Assembly (NCBI GenBank): GCA_016210295.1
Contig: JACQUM010000092.1
Span: forward strand, 1-5,606
Direction: 5' to 3'
Origin: Chloroflexota bacterium
GTDB lineage: Bacteria; Chloroflexota; Dehalococcoidia; UBA6926; JACQUM01
Length of the DNA stretch: 5,606 nucleotides
Numbering within the stretch: the stretch's first letter is position 1; every line of letters begins with the position of its first letter. The notes beneath the pieces are model-generated. The model saw only the letters and a list, made by a program, of their open reading frames with translations, made no database searches and had not been told where the DNA came from. Shown piece after piece: positions 1-5,351 of this stretch. Both the position numbers and the translations under genes were made by a program.

Positions 1-389
1 AAGTCAATGTCGCTGCGCGCGCCGTCAGAGACCTTGTGGGCGGCGGCGGCGTAGACGAAGCGGTCCGCGCCGACCTCGAGGGGATTGTCCACCTCGATGC
101 GGACGCCTGTTCGTATTCCCGGCTCCACCACGAGGGCCGTGGTGTTGAAGTACTGGCGGCACGTCTCCTCATAGGTGGCGGTCAACGGCGGGACCACGCT
201 GGAGATGATGGCCGAGTCGATCTGGGAGGGCTCGATCTTCCGGTGGGGGAGCAGGTTCAGGAGGAGGGCACCGAACTCGTCGGGCATTTTGTGGACATCG
301 GTGTAGAAACGCCAGCTACCGACCATCCGCTCTCCATCAAAGATGCCGAACACGGTGTTGGTGTTGCCGATGTCAATAGCCAGCAGCAC
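1..389 (-). CDS. coaX: Type III pantothenate kinase, N-terminal part (3' end cut by window edge)
   Basis: The product phosphorylates pantothenate with ATP, the first committed step of coenzyme A synthesis, in the cytoplasm. Only the first 129 residues are present; the family is usually about 250-260 residues. The N-terminus, VLLAIDIGNTNTVFGIFDG, carries the phosphate-binding DxGNT motif of the ASKHA fold (residues 6-10). Residues 102-110 are NPLEVGADR, the pantothenate-binding and catalytic loop containing the conserved Asp (D109). The stretch around residues 30-47 (TD, DE, LLLNLL) and IISSVVPP (61-68) also fit the family. The GTG start at 389 is chosen because it directly precedes LLAIDIGNT and has an AAGGGAG ribosome binding site (398-404) 8 nt upstream. 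A slight oddity is Y113 in GADRFVYAAAA, where Asn is common. The gene is transcribed divergently from the sdh operon. The family call is secure; the missing half cannot be assessed. Confidence 0.93.
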   Translation of the reverse strand, partial: MLLAIDIGNTNTVFGIFDGERMVGSWRFYTDVHKMPDEFGALLLNLLPHRKIEPSQIDSAIISSVVPPLTATYEETCRQYFNTTALVVEPGIRTGVRIEVDNPLEVGADRFVYAAAAHKVSDGARSDID

Positions 390-414
390 GGTGCGATCTC
401 CCTTGGCGAAGGCT

Positions 415-420
415 ATTATA
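415..420 (-). promoter_or_regulatory. coaX: Candidate -10 box for coaX
   Basis: On the minus strand this reads TATAAT, a perfect sigma70-type -10 hexamer, 25 nt before the coaX GTG, followed by the AAGGGAG ribosome binding site. A transcript starting about 7 nt downstream would have a leader of roughly 19 nt. No good -35 hexamer lies 16-18 bp upstream (the sequence there is near GGTGAG), and there is no extended -10 TG, so the promoter may be weak or may need an activator. In a GC-rich region a perfect TATAAT in this position is unlikely to be chance, but this is pattern evidence only. Confidence 0.5.
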
Positions 421-493
421 CCCCCAGAAAGGAGCCTCTCACCGGTCATGCCTGCTCAAGGTTCCTCGGCCCACCATGAACGGGTCTGAGTCA

Positions 494-587
494 CCCTAAG
501 CCTTTCACTCTGTCATTCTGCGGGAGCCCGCCTGCGGCGGGCGACCGAAGAATCTCGTTCAGGGTAAACTCCGCGAAGGGTTTAGGG
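494..587. repeat. Imperfect inverted-repeat element, about 94 bp (MITE/REP-like)
   Basis: The ends CCCTAAGCCTTTC (494-506) and GAAGGGTTTAGGG (575-587) are inverted copies matching at 11 of 13 positions. Nested inside are ATTCT (515-519) with AGAAT (549-553), and a perfect 7-bp hairpin, GCCCGCC-TGC-GGCGGGC (526-542). The inner part resembles the interspersed 'TCATTCTG...GAAGAATCT' repeats seen in many environmental bacterial genomes. No transposase and no clear target-site duplication are visible. A minus-strand open frame crosses it (491-721) but looks like a by-product of the repeats. Confidence 0.6.
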
Positions 588-596
588 ATAGCTAGC

Positions 597-629
597 CCGC
601 TCGCCCTGGGCTTGTCGCAGGGCGAGCGG
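597..629. repeat. Palindromic interspersed repeat, copy 1
   Basis: A perfect 11-bp stem, CCGCTCGCCCT (597-607) with AGGGCGAGCGG (619-629), closes an 11-nt loop, GGGCTTGTCGC. I recognise this as a variant of a widespread intergenic palindrome whose two arms end in GTTCGCCCT and AGGGCGAAC around a GAGCTTGTCGA-like centre. It lies between coaX and the sdh operon, too far upstream of the latter to be its leader. It could act as a transcription-end hairpin or simply be a non-autonomous repeat. There is no T-tract on either side. Confidence 0.75.
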
Positions 630-645
630 ATTGGGTTGCTTCTCC

Positions 646-674
646 GCTCATGCTGAGCCTGTCGAACCATGAGC
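646..674. repeat. Palindromic interspersed repeat, copy 2
   Basis: GCTCATG (646-652) and CATGAGC (668-674) form a perfect 7-bp stem around CTGAGCCTGTCGAAC. The loop core GAGCCTGTCG matches copy 1 (GGGCTTGTCG) at 8 of 10 positions. It is the same family with different arms (GCTCATG instead of CGCCCT). Read on the minus strand it yields the peptide MVRQAQHERR, very like the 'MVRQAHHER' spurious ORF that this repeat generates in many annotated genomes. Confidence 0.7.
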
Positions 675-762
675 CCGCCTTCACCTTTCTTCGTGCCGAG
701 GGCGAACAGGCTGGTGCACATGTGTGATGCGTGGCACTTCCAGAGCGGGGCTCCCTTTTCGC

Positions 763-791
763 TTGCCCCGTAGCTAGCCTCGTGCTAGACT
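763..791 (+). promoter_or_regulatory. Candidate promoter of the sdh operon
   Basis: TTGCCC (763-768) and TAGACT (786-791) each match 4 of 6 positions of the sigma70 -35 and -10 consensus and are separated by an ideal 17 bp. Transcription would start near 798, leaving a leader of about 41 nt before the sdhA ATG. The spacer holds a small inverted repeat, CTAGC (773-777) with GCTAG (784-788), that overlaps the -10 box, and CGGGGC/GCCCCG (746-751, 765-770) overlaps the -35. Either could be an operator, but both are short enough to be chance. The position also argues against translation starting at the upstream GTG at 731. Confidence 0.4.
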
Positions 792-838
792 GCTGCGAGG
801 AGCCTCGACACCCCAGGGAAGAACAGAGGGGGATACCC

Positions 839-2542
839 ATGCCGCAACACGATGTCTTGGTCATTGGGGGCGGGCTGGCAGGCATGCGCGCCGCCTACAA
901 GGCAAAGAGCCTCGGCGCCGACGTGGCCCTCCTCTCCAAGGTGTACCCCACACGAAGCCACTCTGCCGCCGCTCAGGGCGGCATCCAGGCGGCCATGACC
1001 TCGGAGGACTCGTGGGAGACCCACGCCTTCGACACGGTGAAGGGAAGCGACTATCTGGGCGACCAGGACGCCATCGAGATCCTCTGTCGAGAGGCCCTGG
1101 ACGACATCATCGAGCTGGAGCACCTGGGGGTCATCTTCAATCGGACCCCCGAGGGCCGGATCGACGCCCGCGCCTTCGGGGGCACCTCCTACAAGCGGAC
1201 CTGCTTCGTCGCTGACCAGACTGGGCAGGTCCTCCTGCACGTCATGTGGGAGCAACTTGTGGGCCTGAATGTGAAGTCCTACGAGGAGTGGTTCGTCACC
1301 CACCTCATCGTTGAAGACGGCCGCTGCGCCGGGTGCGTCGCCCTGGAGATTCCTACGGGACGTTTGGAGGTGTTCCGGGCCAGGGCGGTCGTCCTCTGTA
1401 CCGGTGGCCTGGGGCAAGTCTACCAGCCCTCCACCAACGGCCTCGCCGTCACCGCCGATGGCCTCGCCCTGGCCTACCGCGCTGGGGCGACCCTCATGGA
1501 CATGGAGATGGTCCAGCACCACCCCACCACCCTCAAGTCCAATGGCGTCCTCATCACCGAGGGGGCCCGCGGCGAAGGCGCTTTCCTCATCAACTCCAAG
1601 GGCGAGCGCTTCATGGAGAAGTATGCCCCGAAGATGAAGGATCTGGCCTCCCGGGACGTGGTCTCCCGCTCGGAAACAATAGAGATTCGGGAAGGGCGAG
1701 GCATGGACGGCTGCGTCCTGCTCGACCTGCGCCACCTGGGGCCGGAGGTCGTGTTCAAGAAACTCAGCCAGATCCACGAACTGGCCCGCGACTATGCCAA
1801 CGTAGACGTGCTGAAGGAGCCTCTTCCCATCCGTCCTGGCTACCACTATCTCATGGGCGGCGTCAAGACGGACGTGGACGGCCGGACGTGGGATGCCTCC
1901 GGCGGGCGTCGCTGGCAGGGCGTCGAGGGGCTCTTCGCCGCCGGCGAGTGTGCCAACGTCAGCGTTCACGGCGGCAACAGGCTCGGCGGGAACTCTTTGA
2001 TGGATACGGTGGTGTACGGCCGCCGCTCCGGTGCCGCCGCCGTGGGGTACGCCCGCTCCGTGGACTGGGTGGCGGTGAACGAGGATGCCTATAAGGAGCA
2101 AGAGCGCCGCAAGATCAAGGCCATCTTCGATAAGCCACCTGGGCTTCGTGCGGCGGACCTGCGCCAGGAGATGGGAACGGCCATGGACGACGGCATCGCC
2201 GTTTTCCGCGATGAGGAGAGCATGGGCAACGCCCTGCGGACGGTGCGGTCCCTCAAGGAGAAGTCCTCCTCCGTCTCCGTCCACAACAAGGGACACGTTT
2301 TCAACACGGACCTCCTCTCCGTGCTGGAGATGGGCTACATGCTGGACGTGGCGGAGGTGGTCGGCGTGAGCGCCCTGAACCGCAAGGAGAGCCGCGGCGC
2401 CCATGCCCGCACCGACTACCCCGAGAGGAACGACGCCGAGTGGCTGAAGCACACTCTGGTCTCCTGGACCCCGGAAGGGCCCCGCCTCGACTACCTACCC
2501 GTGACGCTGACCCGGTGGGAGCCGCAAAGGAGGACCTACTAA
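839..2542 (+). CDS. sdhA: Succinate dehydrogenase/fumarate reductase flavoprotein subunit
   Basis: This 567-residue subunit interconverts succinate and fumarate at a covalently bound FAD and passes electrons to the Fe-S subunit. Visible motifs in order: the dinucleotide-binding DVLVIGGGLAGMRAA (5-19); RSHSAAAQGG (39-48), whose H41 is the expected FAD-linking histidine; HHPTT (227-231) and LITEGARGEG (238-247), giving H228, T240 and E241 for substrate; SRDVVSR with R272, equivalent to the E. coli FrdA proton-shuttle arginine; HYLMGG with H336; HGGNRLGGNSL with R381; and the C-terminal capping region HARTDYPERND, ending in RTY. All active-site residues are present. The ATG at 839 is preferred over the in-frame GTG at 731 because it has GAGGGGG 6 nt upstream and directly precedes the FAD motif; the extra 36 residues have no family counterpart and overlap the promoter. 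SdhB begins at the base after the stop. L-aspartate oxidase is an alternative family, ruled out by context and the histidine. Direction is not determinable. Confidence 0.96.
   Translation: MPQHDVLVIGGGLAGMRAAYKAKSLGADVALLSKVYPTRSHSAAAQGGIQAAMTSEDSWETHAFDTVKGSDYLGDQDAIEILCREALDDIIELEHLGVIFNRTPEGRIDARAFGGTSYKRTCFVADQTGQVLLHVMWEQLVGLNVKSYEEWFVTHLIVEDGRCAGCVALEIPTGRLEVFRARAVVLCTGGLGQVYQPSTNGLAVTADGLALAYRAGATLMDMEMVQHHPTTLKSNGVLITEGARGEGAFLINSKGERFMEKYAPKMKDLASRDVVSRSETIEIREGRGMDGCVLLDLRHLGPEVVFKKLSQIHELARDYANVDVLKEPLPIRPGYHYLMGGVKTDVDGRTWDASGGRRWQGVEGLFAAGECANVSVHGGNRLGGNSLMDTVVYGRRSGAAAVGYARSVDWVAVNEDAYKEQERRKIKAIFDKPPGLRAADLRQEMGTAMDDGIAVFRDEESMGNALRTVRSLKEKSSSVSVHNKGHVFNTDLLSVLEMGYMLDVAEVVGVSALNRKESRGAHARTDYPERNDAEWLKHTLVSWTPEGPRLDYLPVTLTRWEPQRRTY
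2526..2533 (+). promoter_or_regulatory. Ribosome binding site of sdhB inside the end of sdhA
   Basis: AAAGGAGG is a near-perfect Shine-Dalgarno sequence located in the last codons of sdhA, 9 nt before the sdhB ATG. As the ATG immediately follows the sdhA TAA with no gap, this fixes the sdhB start and implies translational coupling of the two subunits. Confidence 0.85.
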
Positions 2543-3481
2543 ATGCGAGCCACTCTCCGCGTCCGTCGCTACGACCCCGAGACCCAACCCACCCCGACCT
2601 ACAAAGAGTACCCGGTCGATCTGCCGCAGTATGGGACTGTCCTGGACGGTCTGCTGGATGTTCGGGACAGGCAGGATGGGACCCTTTCCCTGCGCTGCTC
2701 CTGCCGGAGCGCCATCTGCGGCTCCTGCTCCATGCGGATCAATGGCGAGGCCCGCCTGGCGTGCAAGACCCTGGTGAACAAGATAGCCTCCCCGGGCGAG
2801 ACGATCACCGTGGAGCCCATGGGGAACATGCCGGTCATCAAAGACCTCGTCGCGGACATGACTCTCTTCTGGGATAAGGTGCGGGCCGTGGAGCCGTACC
2901 TGCAGCCCGTGGGGCCCGCTCCCGAAAGAGAGTACCTGGTCTCCAACGAGGCCATGGAGAGGCTCACCGTCGCCATGAACTGCATCATGTGCGGCGCATG
3001 CGTCTCCGACTGCACCGTGCTGGAGGTGGACAAGACCTTCCTCGGTCCGGCGGCCCTCGCCAAGGCCTACCGCTTCGTGGACGATCCCCGAGACGGCAGG
3101 AAGATGGAGCGGCTGGAGAAGTATACTCAGACTTCCGGCATCTGGGACTGCACCCGCTGCAACATGTGCGTCCAGGTCTGTCCCAAGGGCGTCGCGCCCA
3201 TGGAGCGGATCATGCAAGTCCGCTCCATGGCGATGGAGGCGGGGTTCAACAAGACCAGGGGGGCCCGCCACGCCAGCGCTTTCGCGGAGATCGTCAAGGA
3301 GAGCGGGCGGCTGGACGAGATGGGTTTGGCACTCAAGACCTACGGCTTCTTCAAGGCAGGCTTCACGCTCACTGGCATCGGCCTCCGGGCCTTCTTCCGC
3401 AACAAGCTCCCGCCGCTCTTCCACAGACCCATCGCCACGGCTGAGAACGTCCGCCGGCTCTTCCGGCGACTGGGGGTGTGA
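2543..3481 (+). CDS. sdhB: Succinate dehydrogenase/fumarate reductase iron-sulfur subunit with HdrC-like C-terminal extension
   Basis: This 312-residue protein carries electrons from the flavin subunit along a chain of Fe-S clusters. The N-terminal plant-type ferredoxin domain shows C54-x4-C59-x2-C62-x11-C74 for [2Fe-2S], with one extra cysteine at C52. The C-terminal domain has two complete ferredoxin motifs: C147-x2-C150-x2-C153-x3-C157 and C203-x2-C206-x2-C209-x3-C213-P. Classical SdhB/FrdB lacks the second cysteine of the last motif and therefore holds [3Fe-4S]; here C206 is present, so two [4Fe-4S] clusters are predicted, as known for anchorless (type E) enzymes. The protein is about 70 residues longer than E. 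coli SdhB (238). The tail (about 215-312) contains RHASAFAEIVKESGRLDE, reminiscent of HdrC, followed by a hydrophobic stretch at about 268-285. No signal peptide is seen, so a cytoplasmic location is expected. It starts immediately after sdhA and ends 2 nt before the CCG-domain gene. Confidence 0.95.
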   Translation: MRATLRVRRYDPETQPTPTYKEYPVDLPQYGTVLDGLLDVRDRQDGTLSLRCSCRSAICGSCSMRINGEARLACKTLVNKIASPGETITVEPMGNMPVIKDLVADMTLFWDKVRAVEPYLQPVGPAPEREYLVSNEAMERLTVAMNCIMCGACVSDCTVLEVDKTFLGPAALAKAYRFVDDPRDGRKMERLEKYTQTSGIWDCTRCNMCVQVCPKGVAPMERIMQVRSMAMEAGFNKTRGARHASAFAEIVKESGRLDEMGLALKTYGFFKAGFTLTGIGLRAFFRNKLPPLFHRPIATAENVRRLFRRLGV

Positions 3482-3483
3482 GC

Positions 3484-4374
3484 ATGCGCTACGCCTTCTG
3501 GCCAGGCTGCGTCTCTCGGGGCGGCTGCCCGGAGCTCTACCCTGCGGCGCTGGCCGTCGCCGAGAAGGTCGGTCTGGACCTGGTGGAGCTGGATCAGGCC
3601 ACCTGTACGGGCGCAGGTGTCATCGGAGAGCGGAGCGAGGAGCTGGTGGACGCTCTCAACGCGCGCACCTTCGCCATGGCGGAACAACTCGGCCTGGACA
3701 CTATCATGACCATCTGCTCCACCTGCCAAGGTGTCATGAGCAGCGTCAACTATCGGCTCAGGGAGAACCCTGCATACCGCGAGAAGATCAACGGCCACCT
3801 TCGGGATGAGGGCCTCTCCTATAAGGGGACCGTGCGAGTCACTCACATGATGTGGGCGCTGGTGGAGGAGCTGGGCTTGGAGAAGCTGGCCAACCTCGTC
3901 ACCCATCCCCTGCGCGGCGTGAAGGTGGCCCCCTTCTACGGCTGCTATATCCTTCGGCCTCGCTACGTCCTTGGCTTCGACGAGCACCCCCATCGCCGGG
4001 AGTACCTGGAGAGGATCATCGAGGTCCTGGGGGCGGAGGCGGTGGACTACTCCGGCAAGTGGAGGTGCTGCGGCTTCCCCATCATGACCATCAACGAGTC
4101 GAACGGGCTCCGCATGGTGGCCAACCACACGCTGGAAGCCAAACAGAAGGGCGCCCACGTCTTGGTGACGCCGTGTCCCCTGTGCCACCTCAACCTGGAC
4201 GAGTTCCAGCCTCGGGCGGCGGGCCAGGCGGGCAGGCCCATCAACCTTCCCGTGCTCCACCTTCCCCAGCTCATCGGGGCCGCCATCGGCTTCAACGCGA
4301 AAGTTCTGGGCTTGCGACGCCACATCGTCTCCACGGAGCCCTTCATCCAGATGACGGGGATTCCACGAGGCTAG
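3484..4374 (+). CDS. CCG-domain (HdrB/SdhE/TfrB C-terminal-like) subunit of the succinate dehydrogenase
   Basis: This 296-residue protein has two CCG domains, the fold of heterodisulfide reductase subunit B, of the third subunit of anchorless succinate:quinone reductases, and of the C-terminal half of methanogen thiol:fumarate reductase TfrB. Domain 1 has C9, C41, then T42 where the second cysteine of CCG is expected, then C78-x2-C81. Domain 2 is complete: C154, C195-C196-G197, C231-x2-C234. Spacing closely follows HdrB. In known relatives such a site binds an Fe-S cluster. There is no membrane segment. The ATG at 3484 is preferred because MRYAFWPGC matches the family N-terminus and GGGGG (3472-3476) sits 7 nt upstream; a GTG at 3478 overlapping the sdhB stop would add two residues. 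The inferred role is terminal electron transfer to quinone or a disulfide, and attachment to the membrane. It is not the E. coli SdhE flavinylation factor. (Glp/lactate-oxidation CCG proteins are alternatives, disfavoured by the operon.). Confidence 0.92.
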   Translation: MRYAFWPGCVSRGGCPELYPAALAVAEKVGLDLVELDQATCTGAGVIGERSEELVDALNARTFAMAEQLGLDTIMTICSTCQGVMSSVNYRLRENPAYREKINGHLRDEGLSYKGTVRVTHMMWALVEELGLEKLANLVTHPLRGVKVAPFYGCYILRPRYVLGFDEHPHRREYLERIIEVLGAEAVDYSGKWRCCGFPIMTINESNGLRMVANHTLEAKQKGAHVLVTPCPLCHLNLDEFQPRAAGQAGRPINLPVLHLPQLIGAAIGFNAKVLGLRRHIVSTEPFIQMTGIPRG

Positions 4375-4453
4375 CCACTCCTCTAAGACCTGACAGCCGT
4401 GCTCAGGGTTATTGAAGCTCGGCAAGGCTCTTGTGTCAGCCTGAGCCCAGTGG

Positions 4454-4484
4454 TAAGTGTGATAATTCCCCCTGGAGACACTTA
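4454..4484. repeat. Short inverted repeat downstream of the sdh operon
   Basis: TAAGTGT (4454-4460) and ACACTTA (4478-4484) are perfect 7-bp inverted copies around a 17-nt centre that includes GATAAT and CCCCC. There is no following T-tract, so it is not a standard terminator. It might be a weak transcript-end hairpin or an operator, or chance. It lies about 80 nt beyond the operon stop and about 200 nt before the methyltransferase. Confidence 0.3.
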
Positions 4485-4518
4485 GCAGAGTGATGAAAAA
4501 CGCATTTCGACCATCCCC

Positions 4519-4571
4519 CTACCCCCTCCCCTTCGGCAGGCTCAGGGCATGCCTGGCCAGGAAGGGGGTAG
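4519..4571. repeat. Inverted-repeat hairpin containing palindromic repeat copy 3
   Basis: The outer arms CTACCCCCT (4519-4527) and AGGGGGTAG (4563-4571) pair over 9 bp. Inside, 4528-4547 reads CCCCTTCGGCAGGCTCAGGG, the reverse orientation of the family core found at 597-629 and 646-674 (on the other strand CTGAGCCTGCCGAAGG). A palindromic CCTGGCCAGG follows at 4552-4561. A 61-codon open frame through this region (4490-4675) has the low-complexity look of translated repeat and is not called as a gene. Confidence 0.6.
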
Positions 4572-4580
4572 AAATAGTAT

Positions 4581-4597
4581 CTGGGGGTCACCCCCAG
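4581..4597. repeat. GC-rich hairpin in the intergenic repeat block
   Basis: CTGGGGGTCACCCCCAG is a near-continuous palindrome (7-bp stem CTGGGGG/CCCCCAG with a TCA loop). It is followed by CCCCC and a second small hairpin, CGAAG-GGG-CTTCG (4606-4618). Together with 4519-4571 it makes a composite block of about 100 bp resembling the 'GGGGG-CACCCCC' intergenic repeats common in Chloroflexota drafts. That resemblance is from memory. It is the only such block in the window. Confidence 0.5.
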
Positions 4598-4682
4598 GCC
4601 CCCGTCGAAGGGGCTTCGTCCCTCTGGACTCCTCTTCCTGCCATCTCGTTAGAGGCGCGAGTGCACCGGGTCTGAGGATGCG

Positions 4683-5342
4683 ATGATGGACTGCTGCTCG
4701 GTCAATGGCCTCGCCGAGGAGTTCAACCGCTCCTACGTGCAGGGCGAGCTCCGTGCTTACCGAAGGAAAGGCCTGGACAAACGCGCCAGGACCCTTGTCG
4801 AATTCCTGCAAGCCCAGGGCCTCCAGGGCCGCAACCTCCTGGAGGGCGGCTACGGGATCGGGGCGTTGCATCTGGAGCTGCTCAGGGCCGGCGCGGCGTG
4901 GGTGGTGGGTGTAGACGTCTCCCCCTTCAGCAGGGAGGCGGCGACGGAGCTGGCGGAGGAGATGGGCCTCCAAGATCGCGTCGAGCACCGAGTGGGGGAT
5001 TTCGTGGCACTGGAGGGGGAGGTGGCACCAGCCGACATCGTCCTCTTGGACCGCGTCATCTGCTGCTACCCTGATGCGACGGCTCTGGTATCGGCCTCCG
5101 CGAGTCACGCGAGGCTCTTCTACGGCCTCACCTATCCGCGAAACGTCTGGTGGATCAGATGGGGAGTCGTCGCGATGCGCGCCTTTCTGGCGCTCCGGCG
5201 GAGTGCCTACCGTCCCTTCCTCCATCCGCCGGAGAAAGTCAAGGCTATCGTTGCCTCTCTCGGTTTCGGCGAAGTTTTTCGCTCACGCTCGGGCCTTTGG
5301 GACATCGTCGTCTTCCGGCGCCAGGCCGCCCCAGGAGCCTGA
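4683..5342 (+). CDS. Class I SAM-dependent methyltransferase (Mg-protoporphyrin methyltransferase-like family)
   Basis: This 219-residue protein has a Rossmann-type methyltransferase core. Motif I is NLLEGGYGIGAL (51-62), fitting the E/D-x-G-x-G-x-G pattern. The acidic residue closing beta-2 is D78 in VVGVDVS, and GDFV (105-108) is the adenine-side motif. DRVICCYPD (123-131), YGLTYPRNVWW (147-157) and the tail HPPEKVKAIV match a family of uncharacterised bacterial methyltransferases often labelled magnesium-protoporphyrin O-methyltransferase-like by weak similarity. The N-terminal CC (4-5) and LRAYRRKGLD are also typical of it. The substrate is unknown, and nothing nearby suggests chlorophyll synthesis. 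The ATG at 4683 has GAGG 5 nt upstream; the next codon, ATG at 4686, is equally possible (8 nt). It is separated from the sdh operon by 308 bp of repeats, so it is probably a separate transcript, and it converges on mdh. Confidence 0.88.
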   Translation: MMDCCSVNGLAEEFNRSYVQGELRAYRRKGLDKRARTLVEFLQAQGLQGRNLLEGGYGIGALHLELLRAGAAWVVGVDVSPFSREAATELAEEMGLQDRVEHRVGDFVALEGEVAPADIVLLDRVICCYPDATALVSASASHARLFYGLTYPRNVWWIRWGVVAMRAFLALRRSAYRPFLHPPEKVKAIVASLGFGEVFRSRSGLWDIVVFRRQAAPGA

Positions 5343-5351
5343 GAACGAGAA

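Noticed and set aside
36..479. A 147-codon plus-strand frame over the coaX region
   Set aside because: The opposite strand encodes a clear type III pantothenate kinase with DIGNT and GADR motifs; this frame has no family features.
690..712. Possible fourth copy of the palindrome (CCGAGGGCGAAC)
   Set aside because: Only one arm resembles the family, and no matching partner arm is present.
491..721. A 76-codon minus-strand frame upstream of sdhA (contains MVRQAQHERR)
   Set aside because: It is made of the palindromic repeats; this peptide is a well-known artefact of translating that repeat family.
731..838. Upstream GTG start adding 36 residues to sdhA
   Set aside because: The added residues have no counterpart in the family and cover the candidate promoter, while the ATG at 839 has a good ribosome binding site next to the FAD motif.
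785..2452. A 555-codon open frame on the minus strand, fully antisense to sdhA
   Set aside because: Long antisense frames are expected opposite GC-rich genes with strong third-position GC. The translation is low in recognisable motifs and rich in Gly/Ala/Val/His/Leu, whereas the plus-strand frame is an intact SdhA.
2495..3424. A 309-codon minus-strand frame antisense to sdhB
   Set aside because: Same shadow effect; no motif is visible, and sdhB on the plus strand has all its Fe-S ligands.
3340..4425. A 361-codon minus-strand frame antisense to the CCG-domain gene
   Set aside because: Shadow of a GC-rich gene; the plus-strand frame is a recognisable family member.
4390..4446. Possible terminator using CTGACA/TGTCAG and GCTCAGG/CCTGAGC downstream of the sdh operon
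   Set aside because: The two pairings are not nested (they occur in the wrong order to form one stem), and no T-tract follows.
4490..4675. A 61-codon plus-strand frame, considered as a small membrane-anchor (SdhF-like) gene
   Set aside because: It runs through the intergenic hairpins, lacks any hydrophobic helix, and has no convincing ribosome binding site.
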